Notes under the pieces: model-generated
What the model saw: only the letters and a program-made list of their open reading frames with translations
The model's database searches: none
What the model was told of the DNA's origin: nothing
Assembly (NCBI RefSeq): GCF_028683095.1
Contig: NZ_JAJUBC010000007.1
Location: 1-64,000, forward strand
Direction of reading: 5' to 3'
DNA length: 64,000 bases
From: Enterovibrio gelatinilyticus
GTDB taxonomy: Bacteria > Pseudomonadota > Gammaproteobacteria > Enterobacterales > Vibrionaceae
Made by a program: the position numbers and the translations under genes
Part shown: positions 53,174 to 61,326 of the stretch, in pieces
Layout: each line of letters begins with the position of its first letter
How positions within the stretch are numbered: the first letter of the stretch is position 1

Positions 53174-53347
53174 GGTGTTATACCAATCTGATTAAATATT
53201 CGGTCATTCTTGCTGGTTAAAATCGACAATAACGGCGTCAGATATTTTGTAGGTAGAATAACTACTTACTGCAATATCTTCCTTGCTCTTGACGATTTTC
53301 CCGGCGCAAATTTATGACCACCTACTTAATCCAATTGGTATTACACC
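53174..53347. mobile_element. MITE-like 174-bp inverted-repeat element
   Basis: Imperfect terminal inverted repeats of about 25 bases: the left end reads GGTGTTATACCAATCTGATT, and the complement of the right end reads GGTGTAATACCAATTGGATT. There is no transposase, and the interior has no gene. ATACCAAT-ended repeats of this size recur in marine Gammaproteobacteria genomes. It sits between the dctM-type gene and the binding-protein gene of the TRAP operon. Confidence 0.7.
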
Positions 53348-53385
53348 TTGCTCGTCTTACTTTTGAGTCTAGGTTCTTTTGCCAG

Positions 53386-54708
53386 CTATCGGCTGTAATG
53401 CCATTCTGGCAGCCACAAGGCGACTTGTGGGAAAACCATCACGATGACAAGCGCGCCCATCATGATGAGTACAAACGGAATAATGGAACGGTATATATCA
53501 GTCAACGAGACTTCTGGAGGCGCCATTGCCCTCATCAAGAAGAGGTTGTAACCAAATGGCGGCGTCATATAGGCAATTTGGCAGGTAATGGTGTAGAGCA
53601 CGCCATACCAAATGAGGTCGAAGCCAAGTAATTTGACCAAGGGAACATAAAGCGGCGCGACGATGACCAGCATGGCGGTATCGTCGAGAAATGTGCCCAT
53701 GATGAGATAAGAAAGCTGCATCAGAATCAGTACTTCCCAAGGCGTGAGCCCCAACCTGTCGACGAATAAGGCTTCAATCGCTTTGACTGCACCTAGCCCG
53801 TCGAATACTGCACCAAAACACAGTGCTGCCAGAATAATCCACATGAACATACAGCTAATGGCGAGGGTTTTTCGCAGTGTGTTTTCGATCACTTGTTTTG
53901 TCATGCGACGCTTGATTATGGCGGCGACCGTCGCAGCGAGCGCACCGACAGCGGAGCTTTCGACCAAGCTGGTTACGCCCATGAGGAACAGGCCAGTCAT
54001 TGAGAAAAAGATCCCAAGAGGAAGTACACCTGCACGCAGTAGCTTGAGTTTTTCAGAGAAGGGGACGTTACGTTCTTCTTCTGACAGCGCAGGGCCAAGT
54101 TGTGGCTGAAGTTTACAACGTATGACGATATACATGACGAACATGAACGCCATGAGCAAGCCGGGGAACACGCCAGCTAACCATAATTGCCCAACGGGTT
54201 GTCTCGCGATCATGCCATAGAGCACCAGTACCACACTGGGAGGTACGAGTATCCCAAGAGAGCTACCCGCCTGAATGACCCCTGTGACCATGATTTTGTC
54301 ATAGCCTCGCCGAAGCAGCTCGGGAAGGGCGATACTGGCACCGATAGCCATGCCCGCCACACTTAAGCCATTCATGGCGGAGACGGCCACCATCAAGAGA
54401 ATTGTCCCAATAGCTAACCCGCCGTGAATCGGCCCCATCCAAACGTGGAACATTTTGTAGAGATCTTCGGCAATACCGGATTCTGACAGCATGTAACCCA
54501 TGTAGATGAACAGGGGTAGGGTAAGCAGTGGGTACCACTTCATGAGTTTCATTGCGGCGCCGAATGCGATTTCTGAGCCGCCATCGCCCCAAAGCAATAA
54601 TGAAGCGATAACGGCGACAGAGCCTATGGCGGCAAAGACGCGTTGGCCTGTTAGCAACATCAACATCATGGAGGAGAACATTAGCAGTGCGATCAACTCA
54701 TAGCTCAT
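53386..54708 (-). CDS. TRAP transporter large permease (DctM type)
   Basis: A 440-residue inner-membrane subunit with about twelve helices, which carries the sodium-driven transport path of TRAP systems. Family text: LLTGQRVFAAIGSVAVIAS near the start, MNGLSVAGMAIGASIALPEL, GSSLGILVPPSVVLVLYG (the helical-hairpin motif), and MGTFLDDTAMLVIVAPLYVP near the end. It overlaps the small permease gene by four bases (ATGA), so the two are translationally coupled. Confidence 0.93.
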   Translation of the reverse strand: MSYELIALLMFSSMMLMLLTGQRVFAAIGSVAVIASLLLWGDGGSEIAFGAAMKLMKWYPLLTLPLFIYMGYMLSESGIAEDLYKMFHVWMGPIHGGLAIGTILLMVAVSAMNGLSVAGMAIGASIALPELLRRGYDKIMVTGVIQAGSSLGILVPPSVVLVLYGMIARQPVGQLWLAGVFPGLLMAFMFVMYIVIRCKLQPQLGPALSEEERNVPFSEKLKLLRAGVLPLGIFFSMTGLFLMGVTSLVESSAVGALAATVAAIIKRRMTKQVIENTLRKTLAISCMFMWIILAALCFGAVFDGLGAVKAIEALFVDRLGLTPWEVLILMQLSYLIMGTFLDDTAMLVIVAPLYVPLVKLLGFDLIWYGVLYTITCQIAYMTPPFGYNLFLMRAMAPPEVSLTDIYRSIIPFVLIMMGALVIVMVFPQVALWLPEWHYSR

Positions 54709-55286
54709 TGTGCATCTCCTTCTGCTGAACTCGCTGGCGGATCAAGAGGTGCACGTAATTTCGCGATATCTTTGAGCATGACGGCCGTCGCTTGAAGGAT
54801 CATAAGGAAGATGCTGACGCACATGATAATTTTGATAGGAGACATATAAGGTCGCCAAGCGGAATAGCTACGTTCGCCATATTCCAAGGCGTAAGTGGTG
54901 CTGGAAATACCGCCGTAAAGCAACACGGCGAGATAGATAAACAGAAAGAGGACGGTAACAGTGTCAACCATTGCCTTGGTTCGCGGTGACCAATTTCCAT
55001 ACACTAAATCCATGCGGACATGGCTATTGAGTTGCATGGAATAGGGGCCCCCCAGCATGTAGTAAGCAACCATGACAAACTGCGCCATTTCCAATGTCCA
55101 AAGTGACGGAAAGAAAAAGGTTTTGGTGACAGAGGAATAAACGAGGATGCCAAGCATGAGAAAAATGAGGTACATAGCGAAACGGCCTACATAGTAGTTA
55201 ATCGTTTCTACAAACCTGACATAGCCTGCTAGCGGTGAGGGCAGATACTTCAGTGTCTCATCGGCTTCATCGCGGGTAGAGTCCAT
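54705..55286 (-). CDS. TRAP transporter small permease (DctQ type)
   Basis: A 193-residue membrane protein with four helices, including the conserved MAQFVMVAYYMLGGPYSMQL and SHVRMDLVYGNWS segments of the DctQ family. It forms the complex with DctM that receives substrate from the periplasmic protein. AAGGA precedes the ATG. It starts 35 bases after the amidotransferase-like gene, so transporter and enzymes form one operon. Confidence 0.9.
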   Translation of the reverse strand: MDSTRDEADETLKYLPSPLAGYVRFVETINYYVGRFAMYLIFLMLGILVYSSVTKTFFFPSLWTLEMAQFVMVAYYMLGGPYSMQLNSHVRMDLVYGNWSPRTKAMVDTVTVLFLFIYLAVLLYGGISSTTYALEYGERSYSAWRPYMSPIKIIMCVSIFLMILQATAVMLKDIAKLRAPLDPPASSAEGDAQ

Positions 55287-55321
55287 GAATCATATCCTTA
55301 TGATGATCATTAGTTTCGGAG

Positions 55322-56035
55322 TTAATTGCGCGTAGCTTGGCGCAAGAAATTCAGTAGCCATTTGGTGACATTGCCGCTATCAGGTGTATGAGTCAGTGAT
55401 GCCTGACCTTTATCGATAACGGCTTCGGGAATACGGTCACGCCGAGTTTCCATGAGATCGAAAGAATACGCGCGGCTGAATTCGGGGTGTCCTTGAATGG
55501 CAAGAAAGTGATTGTCTACGGTGAACATACCAATGGGACAAAATTCACTTCCTGCTAGGTTTTTTCCGTGCTTGGGTAAACGACTCACTTGATCTTGATG
55601 GCTGACGACCAATGAGAATTTTCTTGTATCAGGATCCAGCCAATCAGCATTGGCTTTGATTTCGCTGGTGGCGATACCAACACCCCAGCCACGTTCTGAT
55701 CGGCGGACCTCCCCACCTAGCGCTCGCGCCATCATCTGATGGCCAAAGCAAATACCGACAGTCGGCTTGCCTTCAGCGTACAGAGTGCGAACAAAGGCTT
55801 CGAACCTATTTATCCATGGCAGGTCGTCGTACACGCTGTAGCGACTCCCTGAAATAATGTACCCATCGCACTCGTCGATTTGCTGCGGATATTCTCCGTC
55901 AATCACCCGATAGAAGTGCAACGACAATTCTGGATCTTCGCGAAATAGAATCGCGGCGAACATGTTTGAATAGTTCTGATGTGTCGCTTGAAGCTCTGTT
56001 TTCACATCATCGCAAAGTAAAATGCCAACCTGCAT
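55322..56035 (-). CDS. class I glutamine-amidotransferase-like hydrolase
   Basis: A 237-residue GuaA-type amidotransferase domain standing alone. The catalytic triad is visible: Cys in VGICFGHQMMARALGGE, and His and Glu in IQGHPEFSRAYSFD. The oxyanion region is YIISGSRYSVYD. In a cluster with a gamma-glutamyl ligase it may hydrolyse the gamma-glutamyl product at the last step, the job PuuD performs in putrescine breakdown, although PuuD belongs to a different branch. An amidotransferase role in synthesis cannot be excluded. It begins 12 bases after the alcohol-dehydrogenase gene. Confidence 0.85.
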   Translation of the reverse strand: MQVGILLCDDVKTELQATHQNYSNMFAAILFREDPELSLHFYRVIDGEYPQQIDECDGYIISGSRYSVYDDLPWINRFEAFVRTLYAEGKPTVGICFGHQMMARALGGEVRRSERGWGVGIATSEIKANADWLDPDTRKFSLVVSHQDQVSRLPKHGKNLAGSEFCPIGMFTVDNHFLAIQGHPEFSRAYSFDLMETRRDRIPEAVIDKGQASLTHTPDSGNVTKWLLNFLRQATRN

Positions 56036-56047
56036 ACGTCGTCCCCA

Positions 56048-57214
56048 CTACACGCCGTTGCCATTTACAGCATCTGAGAACAACTGGCTGTATTGCTTCG
56101 CGGTGAATGAAATCGGGTTACCGCCCGCTGAAGGGTCGTTCAGCGCCATTATGCCCACCAGTTCGGCGTCTGATTCAGTAATGCCGATTTCACCCAATGT
56201 ATGCGGTATGCCAACCGATTTTCTCAGCGCTAATACCCAAGCCAGCACGGTATCTGTACCGGTTCCTTGAATATCTAAATCAAGGTACCGAGCAAGTCGT
56301 GTCATTTTGTCTTCGATTTGATCGCGATTGGCGTTGAGCACATAGGGCATCAAAATAGCGTTGAGTAAGCCATGATGACTGTTATATAAAGCGCCAAGAC
56401 TATGAGCGATGGCGTGCATCGCCCCCAGCCCTTTTTGAAAAGCCGTTGCGCCCATGCTTGATGCGACGAGCATTTGCGTTCGTGCATCTATGTCTGCGCC
56501 ATTGTCGACGGCGGTTGGCAAGTTGTGCTTGATAAGTCGAATGCCTTCTATTGCGATCCCTTCAGCCATTGGGTGATAGAACGGAGAGCACAGACCTTCG
56601 AGATTATGTGAGAGGGCATCCATGCCAGTTGCCGCCGTGATAGCGGCTGGCAAACCGACTGTCAGTGTGGGGTCGAGGATAACTTTTAGCGGCACCATAG
56701 CTGGGTGAAAAATGATGATTTTTCGCTTCTCGTGCTCGTTGGTGATGACTGAGGCGCGACCCACTTCAGAACCCGTACCTGCAGTGGTTGGTATAGCAAT
56801 AACTGGCGCAATTTTGTCTTCATTGGCCAGCGTCCAGTTGTCGCCGACATCTTCGAAATCCCAAAGCGAACGTGTCTGTTGCGCGGACAATGCAATGGCC
56901 TTGGCGCAATCTAGTGCTGAGCCGCCACCGAGCGCAATAACGCCATCATGTTCGCCGCCAACAAATGCACGATTTCCTGCTTCTACATTTTGGCCAGTCG
57001 GATTGCCTTGCACGTCACTGAACAGGGTCGGTTCAATGCCTGATTGCTGACATAACTCAATGATTTGATTGGTCATCGGTAATGCCGCGATACCAGGATC
57101 CGTCACCAGTAATGGCCGACGCATACCGAGATTGTGACATGCATCAGGGAGTTGCGAGATTGCACCTTCACCCGCGACCATGGCTGTGGGGTAGTTCCAA
57201 GAAGAAAGGCTCAT
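56048..57214 (-). CDS. iron-containing alcohol dehydrogenase
   Basis: A 388-residue group III (iron-dependent) alcohol dehydrogenase. NAD-binding motif GGGSALDCAKAIAL is near residue 96, followed by IPTTAGTGSEV. The metal ligands are in the region GMDALSHNLEGLCSPFYHPM and the later AMHAIAHSLGALYNSHHGLL. Family enzymes oxidise primary alcohols or polyols to aldehydes. In this operon the obvious substrate is the hydroxyl group of a gamma-glutamylated amino alcohol. GGAG precedes the ATG; 9 bases after the aldehyde dehydrogenase gene. Confidence 0.92.
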   Translation of the reverse strand: MSLSSWNYPTAMVAGEGAISQLPDACHNLGMRRPLLVTDPGIAALPMTNQIIELCQQSGIEPTLFSDVQGNPTGQNVEAGNRAFVGGEHDGVIALGGGSALDCAKAIALSAQQTRSLWDFEDVGDNWTLANEDKIAPVIAIPTTAGTGSEVGRASVITNEHEKRKIIIFHPAMVPLKVILDPTLTVGLPAAITAATGMDALSHNLEGLCSPFYHPMAEGIAIEGIRLIKHNLPTAVDNGADIDARTQMLVASSMGATAFQKGLGAMHAIAHSLGALYNSHHGLLNAILMPYVLNANRDQIEDKMTRLARYLDLDIQGTGTDTVLAWVLALRKSVGIPHTLGEIGITESDAELVGIMALNDPSAGGNPISFTAKQYSQLFSDAVNGNGV

Positions 57215-57223
57215 GGTTTGCTC

Positions 57224-58609
57224 CTAAACGCGCTTAAAGTGAAAAGATTTGGGACGTGTCAATTGTTCAAAGCCAACTTGGGACAGTGTGCAACCGCGTC
57301 CACTGTTTTTGATACCCACCCAAGCAAGCGCAGGATCGAGGTAATCACAGCGATTAAGAAACACGGTACCAGCCTCAACCCGCTCTGCCAGTTGCTCTCC
57401 TCGTGCCTCGTCTTGGGTAAAGATTGCCGCTGTCAGACCAAACTCGCTGTCATTCATTAAGCGAAGTGCTTCATCGTCATCTTTCACTTTTTGGATACCG
57501 AGTAGTGGACCGAAGGTTTCTTCGGTCATCACACGCATAGCATGAGTGACATTGACCAGTAACTGAGGGGCAAGGTACGGCGTATTGGGTTGATCGGCAG
57601 GAAAGTGATGCGGGTCGATCAGGGCTTTAGCGCCTTGATTGATCGCCTCTTGTGTTTGAGCGCGCACGAAGTCTGCAGATGCAGTACGAACTAGCGGGCC
57701 TAAAGAAGTCTCTGGATTATCTGGGCGACCGAGTTTGTACTGTTTAACCAGTTCAATGGACTGATTGACGACATCGTCGTAGACATCTTCATGTACATAT
57801 AAACGTTCCATGCCACAACAAGACTGCCCTGAATTGAAAAACGCACCATCAATGACGGTTTCCACAGCATTCTTGATCTCAGCGTCTTGGCGAATGTACG
57901 CAGGGTCTTTGCCGCCAAGCTCTAGACCTGTACCGATAAATCGACCTGCAACGGCACGTTCAACCATTGCACCGCCAGGAACTGACCCTGTGAAAGCGAC
58001 ATGGCGAATGCTGTGGTGTTGCATAACGCTTTCTGTGTCTGCATGAGATAAATGCAGATATTGAAAAACATCCTCTGGAATGCCTGCCTCAACAAAGGCA
58101 GCAACCATACGTTCTGCGCAAAGTGGTGTTTGAGCAGAATGTTTGAGGATCACTGTATTGCCCGCCAACAATGCAGGAACGATGGCATTCACGGCAGTAA
58201 GGTATGGGTAGTTCCAAGGCGCAACGACGAAGACAGTTCCAAGGGGAACACGTTTGATGTATCGGCGAAAACCTTGTTTCTCGGGTAACATGATTGGTGC
58301 TAGCGCCTCGGGCGCAATATTAATCATGTGTGTAGCACGCTCTACAAAACCAGCGACTTCTCCTTTGGTGTAAGCCATTGGTCGGCCCATCATCCATGTG
58401 ACTTCTTCACCAATGGCATCTTGGTTTGCCACGAAACATTCCACGGCCTTTGTGCAAATGGCTTGGCGTGCTTCAAGAGGCAATGCTTGCCAATGTGTTT
58501 GCGCGGTCTGTGCTTTTTCCAGCGTAAGATTGATGACGTTGGCTGTCGCGTAAGGACGCTCGACATACACTGAACCATCAACGGGTGTGATTGTTTGAAA
58601 ACGTTCCAT
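57224..58609 (-). CDS. NAD(P)-dependent aldehyde dehydrogenase
   Basis: A 461-residue aldehyde dehydrogenase superfamily protein. Coenzyme site VAPWNYPYLTAVNAIVPALL and TGSVPGG, general base Glu in LELGGKDPAYI (about residue 228), and catalytic Cys in FFNSGQSCCGMERLYVHE (about residue 261). It should turn the aldehyde made by the neighbouring iron-ADH into an acid. ATG at 58609 is chosen because AGGTGGGAA precedes it. It begins nine bases after the glutamine-synthetase-like gene. Confidence 0.92.
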   Translation of the reverse strand: MERFQTITPVDGSVYVERPYATANVINLTLEKAQTAQTHWQALPLEARQAICTKAVECFVANQDAIGEEVTWMMGRPMAYTKGEVAGFVERATHMINIAPEALAPIMLPEKQGFRRYIKRVPLGTVFVVAPWNYPYLTAVNAIVPALLAGNTVILKHSAQTPLCAERMVAAFVEAGIPEDVFQYLHLSHADTESVMQHHSIRHVAFTGSVPGGAMVERAVAGRFIGTGLELGGKDPAYIRQDAEIKNAVETVIDGAFFNSGQSCCGMERLYVHEDVYDDVVNQSIELVKQYKLGRPDNPETSLGPLVRTASADFVRAQTQEAINQGAKALIDPHHFPADQPNTPYLAPQLLVNVTHAMRVMTEETFGPLLGIQKVKDDDEALRLMNDSEFGLTAAIFTQDEARGEQLAERVEAGTVFLNRCDYLDPALAWVGIKNSGRGCTLSQVGFEQLTRPKSFHFKRV

Positions 58610-58618
58610 GTTTCCCAC

Positions 58619-59989
58619 CTAAATAATTTCGAAGTAGCGGTCTAATTCCCAATCCGTCACATGCTTACGGAACTCTCGTTCTTCCCATTCTCTTGATGCG
58701 GCATAGTGTTCAACAAAAGCATCACCGAGCATGGCCTTCGCGGCTTCGGATTGTTTGAACGATTGTGCGGCCTCCCACAAGGTGCGAGGCAGTTGAAGCT
58801 CCTCGGGATGCGTCATTTCGTATGCGTTACCGATGATTCGGTCATGAGGTTCGAGTTTGTGCTCGATACCGTAAAGACCTGAAGCCAGCGCAGCAGCAAG
58901 GGCGAGGTAGGGGTTAGCATCTGCCGCACCGAGGCGATATTCAATACGTTGAGATTTTTCAGATCCTGGGATAACGCGAAGTGATGTGGTGCGATTTTCC
59001 ACACCCCACGTAGCATCAGTCGGCGCCCAGAAGCCGGGGATCATTCGGGAATAACTGTTAATTGATGGCGCAATCATGCACAAAAACTGTGGCATGAGAC
59101 GTTGCTGACCTGCGAGGAAATGACGCTGTATGTCGCTCATGTTCAGCTCTGCGTCTGGCGCATAAAATGCATTCTTTCCTGTTTGTTTGTCACGTAAAGA
59201 GACGTGAATGTGCCCGCTTTGGCCGGGGTAGTCATTGCTCCATTTCGCCATGAAGGTCGCCATCATGTCGTTTTTCTGTGCGAGCACTTTCATGTAAGTT
59301 TTAAACAGGGCTGCTTTGTCAGCGGCATTGAGCGCTGAGTCATAGGCTAACGCGGCTTCAATTACACCAGGGCCCGTCTCGGAGTGGATGCCCTCAATGG
59401 GAAAGTCCATGGATTCGCTCATGGCGAGAATAGCTTTATACAACCCAGAATAGGTGGAGTTGCGGATCATGGAATAGCCAAACCAATCTGGCGTAATGGT
59501 TTTGAGGTTACGGTACCCTTTCTCTCGTGCGGAGTGTGGCGTTTCGTCGAAGATAAAAAATTCGTATTCTAGGGCCGCAAACGCATCAAATCCCATTTCA
59601 GAGGCTTTATCGAGTACGCGTCGCAGTGTGGCGCGTGGGCAAACTGCTTCAGCTGCACCTGCAAACTCGGCAATGAACATCACCATGCCATCTTCGTCCA
59701 GCACATCACGACACGTTTCTGGCAAAATTCGAGCAGGGGCATCAGGGTATCCTGTGTGCCAGCCTGTGAATTTCACATTGTCATACAATTGGTCTTTGAC
59801 ATCCCAGCCCAGCACCACATCGCAGAAGGCGAAGCCGCCATCTAGAGAGGAAAAGAACTTGTCTTTAGACATGTACTTGCCACGCATGACACCATCGTTG
59901 TCAAACACTCCCACTTTCACATGAGTCAGCTTTCTTTCTTCAACAATGCGCTTTGCATCCTCGGCTGATTTTACTTCCCGCGCTTCCAT
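58619..59989 (-). CDS. glutamine-synthetase-family gamma-glutamyl ligase (PuuA-like)
   Basis: A 456-residue glutamine synthetase family protein, most like gamma-glutamylpolyamine synthetases. Catalytic parts are complete: metal ligands in ALEYEFFIFDE and SETGPGVIEAAL, the GQSGHIHVSL glycine-rich/His motif, ATP and glutamate residues in WGVENRTTSLRVIPG, and RIEYRLGAADANPY. The usual ammonia-binding N-terminal pattern of true GlnA is altered (VGVFDNDGVMRGKYMSKD), which supports an amine rather than ammonia as acceptor. First enzyme gene of the operon, with AAGGAG before the ATG. Likely product: a gamma-glutamylated amine or amino alcohol. Confidence 0.9.
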   Translation of the reverse strand: MEAREVKSAEDAKRIVEERKLTHVKVGVFDNDGVMRGKYMSKDKFFSSLDGGFAFCDVVLGWDVKDQLYDNVKFTGWHTGYPDAPARILPETCRDVLDEDGMVMFIAEFAGAAEAVCPRATLRRVLDKASEMGFDAFAALEYEFFIFDETPHSAREKGYRNLKTITPDWFGYSMIRNSTYSGLYKAILAMSESMDFPIEGIHSETGPGVIEAALAYDSALNAADKAALFKTYMKVLAQKNDMMATFMAKWSNDYPGQSGHIHVSLRDKQTGKNAFYAPDAELNMSDIQRHFLAGQQRLMPQFLCMIAPSINSYSRMIPGFWAPTDATWGVENRTTSLRVIPGSEKSQRIEYRLGAADANPYLALAAALASGLYGIEHKLEPHDRIIGNAYEMTHPEELQLPRTLWEAAQSFKQSEAAKAMLGDAFVEHYAASREWEEREFRKHVTDWELDRYFEII

Positions 59990-60205
59990 TGCCGCTCCTT
60001 GTATTGAAACCTTTGGCTATCGCACTAAATAACATTCACTGATCAACGATAGTTGACGCACCCAGAAGCACCGTTTCCAGTTTCATAGTCTGGCGTTCGG
60101 TAACGATCTAATGAAATTAAGGTAGGAGATGAAGCAAAAAAACTGCCACAACAATCACGGAAAGTGAGGCAATACTATAAGGATTGCTAATAGTAACGAT
60201 CGTGA

Positions 60206-61189
60206 TCACACTGCAGAGTAACGCCCGATGCGGATTTTCCCATCCAACCATGGATGAGCTTGGCGTATTTTATTTAAGTAGTGGTCTCTGAGTATTTTGC
60301 AGCTGTCGTGGGCAAGCGTTTCCGGTAAATCACCCAGCTCATTGCGTCGAGCGATGAGTGTTAAGTAGCGGAAAAATGTGTCTTTTTCAGGAAGTGGCAG
60401 ACAGGTGATTTGCTGACGAAACAACTCACCTTGCATGAGGCACAATGGCGTAGTGAGAGCCCAACCTAAACCTTGTGCCACTGCAGATAGCACCGCATAG
60501 GTGTTGTCGAGTTGCATGCGGTCCGGCACATCCAAGCCCTGCTGGTGAAGATAAGTCTCAATTGACTGACTAATAAGACTTTGTTGACTGTATCTAACCA
60601 TGTCTAAATGTCTGCTAAGAGCGGGTAATGACGTGCATAAATCTGGGAATCTCTCGTGGAAGCCACGAGGAATGACAAGTACGAAGGGCTCTTTGAGTAT
60701 TTGGCAGCGCCTAAGGTTATCTTGTTTTTCGAGTACATCATCAGAAATGATAATATCAATACTACGACTCAGTAACCCTTGCTGGTGGAGATGTGAGTAG
60801 CCCGTCATCATGGTCCAATTCTCGGTGTGCTTTTTCACTACCTCAATCAGAGGCTGCCCGACAGTTGCGGCGAGTGAGTCCACCATGGCAATTCTTACCA
60901 AATGAAGGCGATCAAAACTCCCTTTCGTCACCTCATGCTGAGTTTTGTATGCCTGATCGAGTAAATGAACGGATTGGTCATAGAAGTAACGCCCTGCCAC
61001 GGTGAGTTCGACGGGGCGAACGCTGCGGTCGAGCAGTTTGACTCCGAGGTTGGATTCAAGTTGTGAAAGGATCTGAGAAACAGCGGATTGGGACATATTG
61101 AGCTGTGCGGCGGCGGCAGTCATATTGCCAATCTTTGCCGTTGCGACGAAAACATCTAACGCTTTTAATTCAAATCCCAATGCTGGCAT
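60206..61189 (-). CDS. LysR-family regulator of the gamma-glutamylation operon
   Basis: A 327-residue LysR protein. The winged helix is at residues 5-62 (LKALDVFVATAKIGNMTAAA then LNMSQSAVSQILSQLESNLG). The effector domain starts near residue 95. It is upstream on the same strand, with 216 bases between its stop and the ligase gene, which contain room for a regulated promoter. ATG at 61189 is chosen because GAGGTG precedes it. Its inducer is probably the substrate of the operon, but this is an inference from position. Confidence 0.88.
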   Translation of the reverse strand: MPALGFELKALDVFVATAKIGNMTAAAAQLNMSQSAVSQILSQLESNLGVKLLDRSVRPVELTVAGRYFYDQSVHLLDQAYKTQHEVTKGSFDRLHLVRIAMVDSLAATVGQPLIEVVKKHTENWTMMTGYSHLHQQGLLSRSIDIIISDDVLEKQDNLRRCQILKEPFVLVIPRGFHERFPDLCTSLPALSRHLDMVRYSQQSLISQSIETYLHQQGLDVPDRMQLDNTYAVLSAVAQGLGWALTTPLCLMQGELFRQQITCLPLPEKDTFFRYLTLIARRNELGDLPETLAHDSCKILRDHYLNKIRQAHPWLDGKIRIGRYSAV

Positions 61190-61280
61190 TGTCACCTCAT
61201 CATCTGTTGCTTAAACACTGTCGTGTTTAAGCGTAGCAACCAGGCGAATATTGGGATGTTATTTCAGTGAGTTAACAATC

Positions 61281-61315
61281 GCAAAACCAAGAAACTGCGA
61301 ATAGCAGTTTCTTGG
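61281..61315 (-). terminator. terminator of panP
   Basis: Perfect 12-bp stem CCAAGAAACTGC/GCAGTTTCTTGG with a 5-base loop and TTTT on the minus strand, 11 bases after the panP stop. Confidence 0.85.
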
Positions 61316-61326
61316 GGCTTGGTATT

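Noticed and set aside
55322-56035. PuuD gamma-glutamyl-GABA hydrolase by direct orthology
   Set aside because: The protein follows the GuaA-type amidotransferase pattern rather than that of PuuD; only the role is suggested by context.
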